Notes: generated by a model not told the origin, from the letters alone. Positions 27,142 to 36,172 are shown, counted from the first letter of the stretch. The stretch is DNA of 64,000 nucleotides from Enterococcus haemoperoxidus ATCC BAA-382 (GCF_000407165.1 NZ_KE136480.1:992001-1056000), one strand, 5' to 3'. Numbers and translations: made by a program.

Positions 27142-27186
27142 AAATAGGCTAGGACAGAAGTGCTCACTTCCATCCTAGCTTATTTT
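27142..27186. terminator. Bidirectional terminator between the surface locus and srtA
   Basis: The imperfect stem AATAGGCTAGGACAGAAGTG (27143-27162) pairs with a complementary arm from 27166 (ACTTCC, then TCCTAGC and TATTTT to 27186). It serves both convergent genes. Confidence 0.8.
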
Positions 27187-27192
27187 GAAATT

Positions 27193-27930
27193 CTATAAGG
27201 TTAATTGTTCCATATTAAACGCATCGGTCATAGCTGGTGTTGCTTCTTTCATTGGTGTAACAGATTCTAATTCACCTTGAACGGCGATTCGTGTTGTAGC
27301 GTACATGTCACCACATGTGATCAACGTGATCATTTTCTTGCCTGGAACGTCATCAATCAGTTCTACTCTGGAAGGATCGATTTTTTCAACATAAGTGATT
27401 TTATATGTATAAACATTATTTAAATCAGTCGTATAAATCAATTCTCCTGGTTTTGAATATTCCAACGGTGAGAATAATGAAATCATATCCTGTACACGGT
27501 GGCTAGCAAGGGCATAATTGCCTTTGCCCATTTCTTGATCGGGTTTCATTGTTCCTGCACCAGTTAGTAAAACAACATTGTCCAACCCTCTAAAAATCGG
27601 TAAGTTGATTTTTACATCGGGGAGTGCGACAGCACCAACAACAGGTAGGTTTTTATTTGCAAGTTGAGCTTTTAAGACAGCTTCTGTGCTCAAAGATTCA
27701 ACTGCTTCAAAATCAAAAGAAGTATCCGTTTGATTATTTTTAGCCACGATCTCAGGTGTTAACTTTTCTACAGCATAAGCTTTACCATTTTGCTGAATTA
27801 GCATATTTCTGATTTGTGTATTAAAAACTAGCGCTAAACCAACGATTAGTAATAAGAATAGGAAGATATTAATCAGCCAATTTCTTTTTCTAGATTTTTT
27901 CTTTTTAGGACGTTCTTTTCTTGAGGCCAT
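27193..27930 (-). CDS. srtA: Class A sortase
   Basis: A 245-aa membrane-anchored transpeptidase that joins LPxTG-type proteins to peptidoglycan. A basic start, one TM (about 18-38), then the catalytic set: His about 144 (ALASHR), Cys about 206 (LITCGD) and Arg about 214 (TTRIAVQG). The spacing and text match E. faecalis SrtA closely. AAGGAGG precedes the start. As the general housekeeping sortase it is the likely enzyme for the FPSTG and YPSTG proteins upstream. No pilus-type class C sortase is present, so the TasA-like proteins are not expected to form sortase-built pili. Confidence 0.93.
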   Translation of the reverse strand: MASRKERPKKKKSRKRNWLINIFLFLLLIVGLALVFNTQIRNMLIQQNGKAYAVEKLTPEIVAKNNQTDTSFDFEAVESLSTEAVLKAQLANKNLPVVGAVALPDVKINLPIFRGLDNVVLLTGAGTMKPDQEMGKGNYALASHRVQDMISLFSPLEYSKPGELIYTTDLNNVYTYKITYVEKIDPSRVELIDDVPGKKMITLITCGDMYATTRIAVQGELESVTPMKEATPAMTDAFNMEQLTL

Positions 27931-28201
27931 AAGCTTCCTCCTTTTTTTTATTTAAGTGTATCATAAATAAAACTGAAACCCTAGTTTAAAATCTTTATTT
28001 TTTTATAAATATGATTATTTAAAAGGAACCTTAAAAATACGACAACTGCGCAGTATTTTTAGGGGGATATCCACTATCTGCTATAGAAAGTGGGCACTTT
28101 TTAACTCTTTGTAACTGAATCTTAAAATAAAAGACACAAGCTTTTCTCACTGAAATATTGTAGAATATAATAGAAGACAAAAGACGGGGGTGATGGAACA
28201 A

Positions 28202-28984
28202 ATGTTGGACTTGATTTATGTACATATTGATATGACAAGTAATGCAGTATTATCAAAAGGGATCACACATACAGATTTTACACGTTCCATTGTTCATCAC
28301 CCTAAGAACCTGCTTTTACTGAATCCTTCTGCCGAAGAAGGCGAATACGATATGCACAGTGGCTTGAAAATTATTCGCGGACAGGAAAACGTAGATCAAT
28401 ATTTTTCTACAGTTGATCGTCGGAAAATGAATGAAGAAATCAAATGGATCGATTTTTCCGACGTTACGATGCTTAAAGAATTGACGCCTTTGGAAATTTC
28501 GGAGTTGCTTTATTTTGGGCACATGAAAACGAGCTTGCATTCACCATTCTTTTATAAATTACAAAATGATTTTGTCTTTTTTGAATTTGTTGATCATATG
28601 ACGAGAGTTTATTATCGTTATATTGATGAGTTTTATAGGATTTTAGCGGATAAGATCACTCGAGTTATTCTAGAGAAAGTCAATGATCGGAAAACGTTCT
28701 TCAAACGAGGCATTTCAGTTGAAAAATTAGACGGAGAATTGTTGAAAGAAATGAAGCCGGTTTTACAAGAAGGTGTTGTTTTCTGCTTTGACCAGATGGA
28801 TATCAAGGGAAAAGAATACCACATCCCGATTCATGTCGTGGAAGATTCTTTATGGAAAACGAAAAATTTTGCTTACCGTAATGAACCAGTCATTGCAATA
28901 TTAATTTATAATACAGCCAAAAGAACATGGCGTCTGATGCAAGAAGATGAGTTTGGATTTACTGAGTTGCCGAGGCAGGCCTAG
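28202..28984 (+). CDS. Conserved hypothetical cytoplasmic protein (260 aa)
   Basis: There is no signal peptide or TM helix. It is acidic and aromatic-rich, with repeated Tyr/Phe clusters (MTRVYYRYIDEFYRIL). I recognise no family. The start is ATG 28202, because GGTGAT (28189-28194) is spaced seven bases from it; the ATG at 28193 overlaps that site. It stands alone between srtA and an RpiR regulator. The upstream gap to srtA (27931-28201) holds an AAATAC/GTATTT hairpin near 28033-28060. Confidence 0.65.
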   Translation: MLDLIYVHIDMTSNAVLSKGITHTDFTRSIVHHPKNLLLLNPSAEEGEYDMHSGLKIIRGQENVDQYFSTVDRRKMNEEIKWIDFSDVTMLKELTPLEISELLYFGHMKTSLHSPFFYKLQNDFVFFEFVDHMTRVYYRYIDEFYRILADKITRVILEKVNDRKTFFKRGISVEKLDGELLKEMKPVLQEGVVFCFDQMDIKGKEYHIPIHVVEDSLWKTKNFAYRNEPVIAILIYNTAKRTWRLMQEDEFGFTELPRQA

Positions 28985-28992
28985 TATACTAG

Positions 28993-29040
28993 AAAAAACG
29001 AGCAGATGAAAGTGAAAAACTTTCTTCTGCTCGTTTTTTT
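28993..29040. terminator. Bidirectional terminator
   Basis: AAAAAACGAGCAGA pairs with TCTGCTCGTTTTTT around a short AAAGT/ACTTT extension. It ends both the 28202 gene and the leftward RpiR gene. Confidence 0.88.
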
Positions 29041-29043
29041 AGG

Positions 29044-29811
29044 TTAAATATTTTTCTGCAATCTTAAGCGTTTAGCAATTTTTTCAATAAGAAAAAGTGC
29101 TGGCAACTGCGAGGTAAGTTCGATTGTTTTATCGTGGTTGTCACTCGTTTTATAAATAGTTTCCCGACTGATCGTATATGGAATATTCAAATCAGACATG
29201 CGGCTGATTGTGGAACTGTCGCTATTTGTGATCGAAATGATCGAGCATTTTTTTGTATTCAGACGTTTTATATAGTGAATGATCTCTTGAGTTTCACCCG
29301 TTACGGAAAGGGCGATCACACAGGTACGTGCCAGGATATCATCTGGAAACCATTCGATTGGATAATTAGAAGGATCCTCGATCCGCAGTGCAGTTTGAGA
29401 TAAATTAGTGAAATACAGTGAGCCGTAAGCGGCAATCGGCTCAGAAGAACCAGACCCAAGAAAAAGAACCAATCCTTTATCGGCTAAAAGAGTAACGGCT
29501 TGTTCAATTTTGCTATCTAGAAAAGGCTCATTAACACGTTCTAAAAAATGAATGTGCTGTGTTTCATCTATGTCGGCGATTTTGGCTTGGTTGATAGATT
29601 CATAATATAACTGAAGTTTCACCTTAAATTCAGAAAAACCATTGCATTCAAATTTGTGACAAAAGCGTAAAATGCTAGCGGTACTCGTGTGTGTTTCATC
29701 TGCTAAATCTCTGATCCGCATATAAGTGACGATGTTTAAATGATTGGCGATATAGTGATAAATCTCATATTCTAAAGGGTTTAGATCAGGAACATAGTCT
29801 AAAAAAAGCAT
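29044..29811 (-). CDS. RpiR/MurR-family transcriptional regulator (HTH + SIS)
   Basis: A 255-aa regulator. The N-terminal HTH_6 (about 15-75: MRIRDLADETHTSTASILRF) and the C-terminal SIS domain (about 105-230: LFLGSGSSEPIA and CVIALSVTGETQEIIHYI) sense phosphosugars. The upstream extension to 29871 is rejected because AAGGAGG sits just before ATG 29811. It diverges from the GH1/EIIC pair at 30143, so it probably controls that beta-glucoside operon. Direction of control (activator or repressor) cannot be read from sequence. Confidence 0.88.
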   Translation of the reverse strand: MLFLDYVPDLNPLEYEIYHYIANHLNIVTYMRIRDLADETHTSTASILRFCHKFECNGFSEFKVKLQLYYESINQAKIADIDETQHIHFLERVNEPFLDSKIEQAVTLLADKGLVLFLGSGSSEPIAAYGSLYFTNLSQTALRIEDPSNYPIEWFPDDILARTCVIALSVTGETQEIIHYIKRLNTKKCSIISITNSDSSTISRMSDLNIPYTISRETIYKTSDNHDKTIELTSQLPALFLIEKIAKRLRLQKNI

Positions 29812-30142
29812 AGCGTCCTCCTTATGGTTACAAACTGTGACAAAATTGTGAGAAATGACAAAAGACGTCACTTATCACAAAGGAATGAAAGCGCATAACA
29901 AAACATTATAATCAATGCTATACTCCAATTATAGAGTGTGAAAGCGCAATCTGCAAGGTGATTGAAACAGAAACTTATTTCTTAGAACTAAACACTTTTA
30001 TCCCAACCAACTTGTATTTTGTATCATGGAATCACGTTGTTCTTCGTGATTTACAATAATGAGATCGAAACGCAGTGTAGTGTTGTTCGTTTCGGATCTT
30101 GCTGTTTATCTGAATTTAGACTAATAATTGGAGGAATAAGCA
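29812..30142 (+). promoter_or_regulatory. Divergent control region with cre-like site and leader hairpins
   Basis: TGAAAGCGCAATCT (29939-29952) matches the catabolite-responsive element consensus at 13 of 14 positions, and a weaker copy, TGAAAGCGCATAAC, begins at 29885. TATACT (29920s) is a possible -10. Two hairpins follow in the leader: ATCACG/CGTGAT (30031-30050) and GATCGAAACG/CGTTTCGGATC (30063-30097). The second is followed by only a weak T-run (ttgctgttt), so attenuation is possible but unproven. CcpA control of the beta-glucoside genes is the main inference. Confidence 0.6.
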
Positions 30143-31525
30143 ATGAAAGTAGAATTTCCAAAAACATTCTTTTGGGGAGCCGCATCTAGCGCAACGCAAG
30201 CGGAAGGACGTCTTGTAGATGATGGTAAAGGGGAAAATATCTGGGATTACGCTTCAAAAGAATATAATCATCGTTTTTATGACGGGGTCACGACGGAAAA
30301 TACTTCTTTATTTTACCGTGACTACCAACAAGATATTCAAAAAATGCAGGATATTTCATTTAACTCATTTCGTACATCCTTATCTTGGTCACGTTTGATA
30401 CCCAATGGTACAGGAGAAGTTAATCCAAAGGCAGTAAAGTTTTACAATCATATGATTGATGAATTGATTGCTAAGGGTGTAGAGCCGTTTATCAATTTAT
30501 ATCATTTCGATATGCCGATGGCGCTACAAGAGAAAGGAGGATTTGAAAACAAAGAAGTAATCCAAGCGTATAAGCAGTATGCTGAAACATGTTTTGAGTT
30601 GTTTGGGGATCGGGTGAACTATTGGTTTACCTTTAATGAGCCGATGATACCAGCAGAAGCAGGTTATCTGCATGACCGTCATTATCCTTATGTTGTTGAT
30701 TTTAAACGGGCGGCGATGGTATTGCACAATATTATTTTAGCGCATTGTGAAGCGGTCAACGTGTACCGTGAAATGAAACTAGCTGGGAAAATCGGAATTA
30801 TCATGGATGTGATACCAGTTTATCCTCGTAGTCAAAATCCAGCAGATTTATATGCGGCTGAAATGGCGGATTTATTTTATACAAAGAGTGTCAATGATGC
30901 GATTTTGAAAGGGCAGTATCCAGCGCGTTTAAAAGAAGTTTTAGAAGAATATGATCAATTACCAGAAGTGACAGAAGCAGATTTAGCATTGATTAGTGCC
31001 ACAAGCATTGATCTTTTAGGTATCAATTATTATCGTCCACGTCGAGTCAAAGCGAAGGAATGTCTGCCAAATCCTGACGGGGTTTTTTCGCCAGAATGGT
31101 TCTTTGATGAATATGTTATGCCTGGTAGACGGATGAATACATCTCGTGGAATTGAGATATATCCTAAAGGAATTTATGATATAGCCAAAAAGATTCAGAC
31201 AGAATATGGTAATATCGATTGGTTTGTTTCTGAAAATGGTATTGGGATCGAAGGCGAAGAGGCATTTATTGAAGAAGGAATGGTCCAAGATGATTATCGA
31301 ATCGACTTTTTGAAAGAACATTTGACGTATCTAAATCAAGCGATGAAAGAAGGCAGTAATTGTTTAGGGTATCATATGTGGACGTTTGTGGATTGTTGGT
31401 CGTGGGGCAATGCGTATAAAAATCGTTATGGTTTTTATCGGTTGAATCTTGCGACAGGAGAAAAGTCAGTGAAAAAATCTGGTGTATGGTTTAAAGAAAC
31501 AATTGAAAATAATGGGTTTGATTAA
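30143..31525 (+). CDS. GH1 6-phospho-beta-glucosidase
   Basis: A 460-aa cytoplasmic glycosidase that hydrolyses PTS-imported phosphorylated beta-glucosides such as cellobiose-6-P. The GH1 N-terminal motif FFWGAASSATQAEG, the acid/base Glu in TFNEP (about residue 166) and the nucleophile Glu in VSENGIG (about 364) are all present, and length is normal. The YKNRYGFYRLN segment near the end (about 433-443) lies at the place that carries phosphate-binding residues in 6-P enzymes. GGAGG precedes the ATG. The next gene, 20 bases downstream, is the PTS permease. Confidence 0.9.
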   Translation: MKVEFPKTFFWGAASSATQAEGRLVDDGKGENIWDYASKEYNHRFYDGVTTENTSLFYRDYQQDIQKMQDISFNSFRTSLSWSRLIPNGTGEVNPKAVKFYNHMIDELIAKGVEPFINLYHFDMPMALQEKGGFENKEVIQAYKQYAETCFELFGDRVNYWFTFNEPMIPAEAGYLHDRHYPYVVDFKRAAMVLHNIILAHCEAVNVYREMKLAGKIGIIMDVIPVYPRSQNPADLYAAEMADLFYTKSVNDAILKGQYPARLKEVLEEYDQLPEVTEADLALISATSIDLLGINYYRPRRVKAKECLPNPDGVFSPEWFFDEYVMPGRRMNTSRGIEIYPKGIYDIAKKIQTEYGNIDWFVSENGIGIEGEEAFIEEGMVQDDYRIDFLKEHLTYLNQAMKEGSNCLGYHMWTFVDCWSWGNAYKNRYGFYRLNLATGEKSVKKSGVWFKETIENNGFD

Positions 31526-31545
31526 AGAAAGGAAAAGTGATTCTT

Positions 31546-32874
31546 ATGATGAAAACTCTTGATAACTTAGCTATGAAACTGTTACCTATTGCAAATGCGA
31601 TTGGTAATCAGCGGCATTTACAGGCCATCAGGAATGGATTGATTTCGATTTTGCCGCTGACAATCGTAGGTTCCTTTTTTACGATTCTGCTTAACTTGCC
31701 AATCCCTGGTTATTCTGAGATGATCGCACCATATCTAGCAGCATTAGATGTTCCGTTTCGATTTACTGTAGGATTGATGTCTTTGTATGCTGCTTTTACA
31801 ATTGGTTCATTTTTAGGCAATACGTATAAGCTGGATAAGATCACTAGCGGTTTTCTTTCAATGCTGGCAACGCTTTTGATGGTTATGCCGGTCAATCTTC
31901 AAGAAGGTGTGGATGTCGCTGGAAATGCGGTAGCAGGTGGCCGTTACATCCCAATCACACCGCTTGGTTCGCAAGGGTTATTCGGGGCGATCGTAGCAGC
32001 CTTGATATCTGTTGAGATTTATCGTTTTACCAAGGAAAAAAAGTTGGAAATCAAAATGCCAGAAGGAGTTCCTCCTGTTGTTGGAGAATCTTTTGCGGCT
32101 CTGTTGCCGACATTGTTAGTAATCTTAGTCTTCTGGGTTCCACGTCACTTTTTCAATTTTAATTTAAATGATTTGTTAAGCGTGGCAATTTCACCTTTGA
32201 AAGTTTTTTTAACTGGAAATAATATTTTTGGCGGTATTATCACACAGTTTATGATTTGTTTATTTTGGGCTTTAGGGATTCATGGACATGCTGTTTTAGG
32301 ACCGATCATTCGTCCTTTTTGGGATCAAGCGATCATTGAAAATGCAGAATTGTTTCAAAATGGGACGAGTGCTTTTCAATTACCCAATATTTTTACAGAA
32401 CAATTTTACCAATGGTATGCACAAATGGGTGGGACTGGCGCGACTTTAGCACTTGTTTGCTTATTTTTATTCTCTAAATCAAAATACTTAAAGCAGTTAG
32501 GGAAATTATCGATTTTACCAGGGATTTTCAATATCAATGAACCTGTTATTTTTGGGACACCAATTGTGATGAATCCATTGCTTGCGATTCCATTTATTAT
32601 AGTTCCGATCGTGAATACGATTTTGGTTTATATTGTGACGGCACTTGGTTGGATGCCTAAAATGATGGTAAAGCCGCCGTTTTCGATTCCAGCACCATTA
32701 GGAGCGCTGATCACTTCTAATTGGAATTGGGTAGCCTGTGTGATGGTTTTTGTTTGTTTTGCGGTTTCATTAGCGATTTATTATCCATTTTTCAAAATGT
32801 TTGAGAAAATCCAAGTAGAGCAAGAAAAACAAGCAGAACAAGAGGACTCTATTGCAGTAACTGAAGGGATTTAA
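31546..32874 (+). CDS. PTS cellobiose/beta-glucoside-type EIIC permease
   Basis: A 442-aa membrane protein with about ten TM helices and the Lac-family EIIC layout (GIHGHAVLGPIIRPFWDQ, FNINEPVIFGTPIVMNP). It moves the sugar while the EIIB partner phosphorylates it. No EIIA or EIIB gene is next to it, so these must be supplied from elsewhere. The start is taken at ATG 31546 (AAAGGA upstream); ATG 31549 or GTG 31537 are possible. It forms an operon with the GH1 gene. Confidence 0.9.
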   Translation: MMKTLDNLAMKLLPIANAIGNQRHLQAIRNGLISILPLTIVGSFFTILLNLPIPGYSEMIAPYLAALDVPFRFTVGLMSLYAAFTIGSFLGNTYKLDKITSGFLSMLATLLMVMPVNLQEGVDVAGNAVAGGRYIPITPLGSQGLFGAIVAALISVEIYRFTKEKKLEIKMPEGVPPVVGESFAALLPTLLVILVFWVPRHFFNFNLNDLLSVAISPLKVFLTGNNIFGGIITQFMICLFWALGIHGHAVLGPIIRPFWDQAIIENAELFQNGTSAFQLPNIFTEQFYQWYAQMGGTGATLALVCLFLFSKSKYLKQLGKLSILPGIFNINEPVIFGTPIVMNPLLAIPFIIVPIVNTILVYIVTALGWMPKMMVKPPFSIPAPLGALITSNWNWVACVMVFVCFAVSLAIYYPFFKMFEKIQVEQEKQAEQEDSIAVTEGI

Positions 32875-32897
32875 CAGGATGTTAGGAGAGTGAAGAG

Positions 32898-33140
32898 ATG
32901 ATTTACGTTATAAGCGGATGCATCATATTTGCTACACATTATTTATTGAAAGAAAATCAGTGGCTATTTCAAAAGAAGCTGTGGCAACTGGTCATAGGCA
33001 CCATTCTTTTAGTGAGTGTCGCAGTGCTATTAAGTACGTGGATAGGGTCGTTGTTTCCGGTCATTGCTGTAACGTTAATTTGTGCAACGATGCTTCAAAT
33101 TAAGTACACACATCAATTGGCTACACAACGGTTAAGTTAG
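32898..33140 (+). CDS. Small membrane protein (80 aa)
   Basis: Three hydrophobic segments fill the protein (about 1-16, 27-47, 49-66), with a short polar tail. No family recognised. TTAGGAGAG precedes the ATG, and it lies 23 bases after the EIIC gene, so it is probably the last gene of that operon. A bidirectional terminator follows. Confidence 0.6.
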   Translation: MIYVISGCIIFATHYLLKENQWLFQKKLWQLVIGTILLVSVAVLLSTWIGSLFPVIAVTLICATMLQIKYTHQLATQRLS

Positions 33141-33180
33141 AAAAAAGACGAGCTGAAACGTAATCAGTTCGTCTTTTTTT
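33141..33180. terminator. Bidirectional terminator
   Basis: AAAAAAGACGAGCTGA pairs with TCAGTTCGTCTTTTTTT. The arm AAGACGAGC-x-GAAACG resembles the terminator at 40609, so the two may share ancestry. It overlaps the 3' end of the DUF1622 gene. Confidence 0.85.
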
Positions 33181-33562
33181 CTTCAGTCTCATTTTCCTTA
33201 TCTTTTAATGCATCTTCAATTTCTTTATGCAAGAAGTAAGAGATTACGGTTCGGATCACTACTAGAATCGCTAATTTTAAAATATCTTGGAATGTTGGTT
33301 TGATAATGGATTCAATAATGTCAGCTGCAATCAGTATTTCTAAACTAAGTAGAATATAGCTGCCTAAAAAACTTTTAATGAAATTATTTTGTCGTGCCAT
33401 CACTACACGATTTCGATCCGTGCGTTCACTTTTTAGAAAATCGATACCAGCCATGATAACGCCCCAAATCAAGACTACGATGGAAAAAATATTCAAGGCT
33501 AAAATAAACAAATCAAAGAATGGAATCAGGTTACCCATAATATTTTGAGCTAAATCGTGCAC
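33164..33562 (-). CDS. DUF1622-family membrane protein
   Basis: A 132-aa protein with three TM helices and the DUF1622 pattern LLSLEILIAADIIESI. The C-terminus is charged (EDALKDKENETEEKK). I use the GTG start at 33562, eight bases after AAGGAGG; the reading frame upstream to 33586 would place that site inside the gene. Function unknown. It overlaps the terminator, as is common for short convergent units. Confidence 0.78.
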   Translation of the reverse strand: MHDLAQNIMGNLIPFFDLFILALNIFSIVVLIWGVIMAGIDFLKSERTDRNRVVMARQNNFIKSFLGSYILLSLEILIAADIIESIIKPTFQDILKLAILVVIRTVISYFLHKEIEDALKDKENETEEKKTN

Positions 33563-33609
33563 TCGATATACCTCCTTTTGCCGCAATGGTTTAAGACTAT
33601 CGAAGGGAG

Positions 33610-34353
33610 TTAGTCTTGTTGAGTAACTTTTTTAGCAGAAACCAACAACATCATTGGCCTACGCAGCTCGTCACGCATTTCGGTGCTTACTTCCAACATT
33701 TCAGGAGCAGGCATCGGTTCGACTAGTCGAGTAATTTGAAAGCCGTTTGTCAATAAGCCATCTAGATAGGTGGTCAACGTTTTGTGATATTTCATTACCG
33801 TCTCCCCTAAAAAGGTTGTTTCACGAATACTTTCATCAAAATATCGGTCAACTGGCCAGTAGATTGGTCGACCATCTTGATCATAAATCCAATCTTCAGT
33901 TCCTTGAGCTGTAAAAATCGGATGTTCCGCAGAAAAAATAAAGTCTCCACCAGAATTTAAACAATGATTGACCTTTTTAGCAATTTCGTCGAATGAAGGA
34001 ACATAGTGGAGTGCTAAAGAACTGATCACAATATCAAATGATTCACCTAATCCATCAATTTCTTCCATCCCCATTAGGTGATAACTGATTTTGGGAGAAT
34101 CGGTCATTTCTTTGGCTTTTTCGATCATCCGTTCAGACAAATCGATGCCAATAACTTTTTCAGCACCGTTCTCAACGGCATAACGGCAATGCCAACCATA
34201 ACCACAGCCAAGATCCAAAACAGATTTTCCTGTAAAATCAGGTAATAATTTTTTCAATTCATGCCATTCACCGGCACCTTCAAGGCCTTTTTTAGAGCGA
34301 TCCATTTGGCTATAGGCCTCGAAAAAGTTTGGGTTATCATATTCGTTTTTCAT
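33610..34353 (-). CDS. Class I SAM-dependent methyltransferase
   Basis: A 247-aa cytoplasmic enzyme. Motif I is VLDLGCGYGWHCRYA (about 41-55), with the acidic end of strand 2 in VIGIDLS and a later DIVISSLALHYV. The fold class is clear; the substrate is not, and the family includes small-molecule and quinone methyltransferases. AAAGGAG lies before the ATG. It is separate from neighbours and probably monocistronic. Confidence 0.85.
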   Translation of the reverse strand: MKNEYDNPNFFEAYSQMDRSKKGLEGAGEWHELKKLLPDFTGKSVLDLGCGYGWHCRYAVENGAEKVIGIDLSERMIEKAKEMTDSPKISYHLMGMEEIDGLGESFDIVISSLALHYVPSFDEIAKKVNHCLNSGGDFIFSAEHPIFTAQGTEDWIYDQDGRPIYWPVDRYFDESIRETTFLGETVMKYHKTLTTYLDGLLTNGFQITRLVEPMPAPEMLEVSTEMRDELRRPMMLLVSAKKVTQQD

Positions 34354-34453
34354 TAGATATCTCCTTTTAACGAGCGTACTTTCTATCTCTTTTATTGTAT
34401 CAGATTGTTAGAATAATACCCATAAAAGAGAATTTAACTAATGTAGAGAAAAG

Positions 34454-34837
34454 TTATTGAAATATATGACCGCAATCGCATAAGACATCGACAGCTTTGT
34501 CTTTGTCTTTGTTTTTAATTAAAAGATAGTCAGTATTATACGTGGACAAAGCAAAAATCGAAATCTGATTTTCAGCTAAAGGATTGGCTAATTGAGTCAA
34601 AATGCCAACTAAGGAAAAATCTAACTCTCCGATGACTTGAATGATGCACCAATCGTTGTCGACAGAAAGTGCTTGGCTGGTTTCAAGTGTGTTAGAAGGA
34701 ACAATAATCGAGCACTCATCTTCTGTGTAGGTAATACTTTTAAATGCGTTTATTTCATGGAATAAAGCAGGTATTTCGGCATGCGCTGGGAATTTTAGGA
34801 TGGTATAGTCAAGGTCATCTAATAGTTTTAACTGCAT
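34454..34837 (-). CDS. ACT-domain protein
   Basis: A 127-aa protein with two ACT-like halves; the second (WCIIQVIGELDFSLVGILTQLANPLAENQISIFAL) is the more typical, of the CASTOR/ACT_7 type that binds amino acids. No catalytic domain is fused. It precedes no biosynthetic gene here; the GNAT gene lies just upstream, 25 bases away, so the two may be co-transcribed. Ligand unknown. Confidence 0.78.
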   Translation of the reverse strand: MQLKLLDDLDYTILKFPAHAEIPALFHEINAFKSITYTEDECSIIVPSNTLETSQALSVDNDWCIIQVIGELDFSLVGILTQLANPLAENQISIFALSTYNTDYLLIKNKDKDKAVDVLCDCGHIFQ

Positions 34838-34861
34838 AGTATTTCCTCCAAATCGCTTTTT

Positions 34862-35329
34862 TTAAATAGAAATCTGTAAAAAGACTTGAGAACCGTAAAC
34901 AGAAGGTAGATTATTTTCTGTATATTCAAAGCCAGCTTCTAAACGTAAAGCTTGAGTGAATGCTTTGTCTTCATTAACAATGATCGTAAGTTGATCAATG
35001 GTTGAAAAATGTTGACGAATGAATGACGGTAATAATTGTACAGCTTTTTTAACATGGCCATTGTTTAAATGGCGATAGTCTGTTGAAAGATCATGTACTA
35101 ATAAACTGTTTTTATTATCAGAATAAGGGCTGCCGCCTCTAGCTTCATACAGGGTCAAAAAGGCAACCAAATGCTCGTCTTTAAAGGCAAGAACAGCATG
35201 ACGTTGTGGATCCTTTTTTGTTAAAGCAATCGCTATTTTGGGCTCACGAACATAGCGTAATTTTCTTTCGGATAAGCAGTAATTATTAATGTGTTCCTGA
35301 TGTGTGTCATCATACATTGTCAGATACAT
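34862..35329 (-). CDS. GNAT-family acetyltransferase-like protein
   Basis: A 155-aa protein with a GNAT-like strand order: AVLAFKDEHLVAFLTLYE, then LLVHDLSTDYRHLNNGHVKKAVQLL, and a C-terminal LEAGFEYTENNLPSVYG. The usual Q/RxxGxG/A pyrophosphate loop is degenerate (HLNNGHVKKA), so catalysis is uncertain. ATG 35329 follows AGGAGG; the longer frame to 35374 is rejected. The 35330-35564 gap holds only a terminator. Confidence 0.7.
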   Translation of the reverse strand: MYLTMYDDTHQEHINNYCLSERKLRYVREPKIAIALTKKDPQRHAVLAFKDEHLVAFLTLYEARGGSPYSDNKNSLLVHDLSTDYRHLNNGHVKKAVQLLPSFIRQHFSTIDQLTIIVNEDKAFTQALRLEAGFEYTENNLPSVYGSQVFLQISI

Positions 35330-35514
35330 GATTTTTCCTCCTGTCTCGTTACGTACAGTTATTTTAGTTAGCAAAAAAAGAACAAATTACTTATTATCTA
35401 TAGTATAGCTTGTTTGAACACTCTTGTGCAGTAGCTTTCTAGTCTTTTTTGAGTGAAAAATAATATTCTTAACTTCTTGCTGTGGGTTTGATTTGATGTA
35501 ACGATGGATAGATA

Positions 35515-35558
35515 GAAAAACAGTCAGAGGAGGAAACATGTTCGTCTCCCTCTGACTG
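35515..35558 (-). terminator. Terminator of the 35565 gene
   Basis: CAGTCAGAGG (35521-35530) pairs with CCTCTGACTG (35549-35558). Read leftwards, five T and a C follow the stem. Confidence 0.8.
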
Positions 35559-35564
35559 CTTTAT

Positions 35565-35930
35565 TTATTTGATGAGGCGTTTATCATTTTTAGACAATGT
35601 ACTTACCTTTTTTATATGTTCAACCGTGATCATCCGGATTTGTTGGCTGTCTTCTTGTAACCGTAACATGATCGAGTCACCTATACTCTTAGAAACGATC
35701 CATCCAGAAACTGTTTCAAATTTTTGAGAAGTCGGCACTTCTTTTAATTGTAACACCACTAAACTTTTTTGAGCAGAAGCAACTTGTAATTTTTTAAGAA
35801 TTTCCTCACGCTCTTTATTTTTACTCTGTTTATCTTTAGAGTCATCTAAAAATGCCGAAAAGAAACTTTGGGAAGATTGGCTGATCAATTTTGAAATGCT
35901 TTTCATTGTTGATTTATGGTTATTGTCCAT
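35565..35930 (-). CDS. Conserved hypothetical protein (121 aa)
   Basis: A cytoplasmic protein: a Ser/Lys-rich N-terminus with a short coiled-coil stretch (KNKEREEILKKLQVA), then a small beta-rich domain (about 55-110: FETVSGWIVSKSIGDSIMLRL, IRMITVEHIKKV) that looks like an SH3/Sm-like fold. I do not recognise the family. The start has AAAGGAGG seven bases upstream. Confidence 0.6.
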   Translation of the reverse strand: MDNNHKSTMKSISKLISQSSQSFFSAFLDDSKDKQSKNKEREEILKKLQVASAQKSLVVLQLKEVPTSQKFETVSGWIVSKSIGDSIMLRLQEDSQQIRMITVEHIKKVSTLSKNDKRLIK

Positions 35931-36172
35931 TCTTCTACCTCCTTTACGAATTTGCTACTACTTTCAGACTCTGAATAATCAGATACTACCATTTTACCTA
36001 AAAAAGTCAAATAGTTCAAGAAAATATGTTCGTAATAATTTTGAAAATAATCATTCCTACTTGCTTTTTTTACTAGTTTCAGTAATATTAGAAGTACCAA
36101 TTACTATTTATGTAATTTGCTTGGAAGTGAGAGGAATGATTAACACTTTCAACTTAAAAGAGGGAGATATCC

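Noticed and set aside
27193-27930. Pilus-type (class C) sortase locus
   Set aside because: The only sortase is class A in text and length, and no pilin motif or CNA-type repeats occur, so a classical sortase-built pilus is not supported.
30031-30098. BglG/LicT-type antiterminator (RAT) leader upstream of the GH1 gene
   Set aside because: Hairpins exist but I could not find a RAT consensus, and no BglG-type gene is present; the regulator here is RpiR type.
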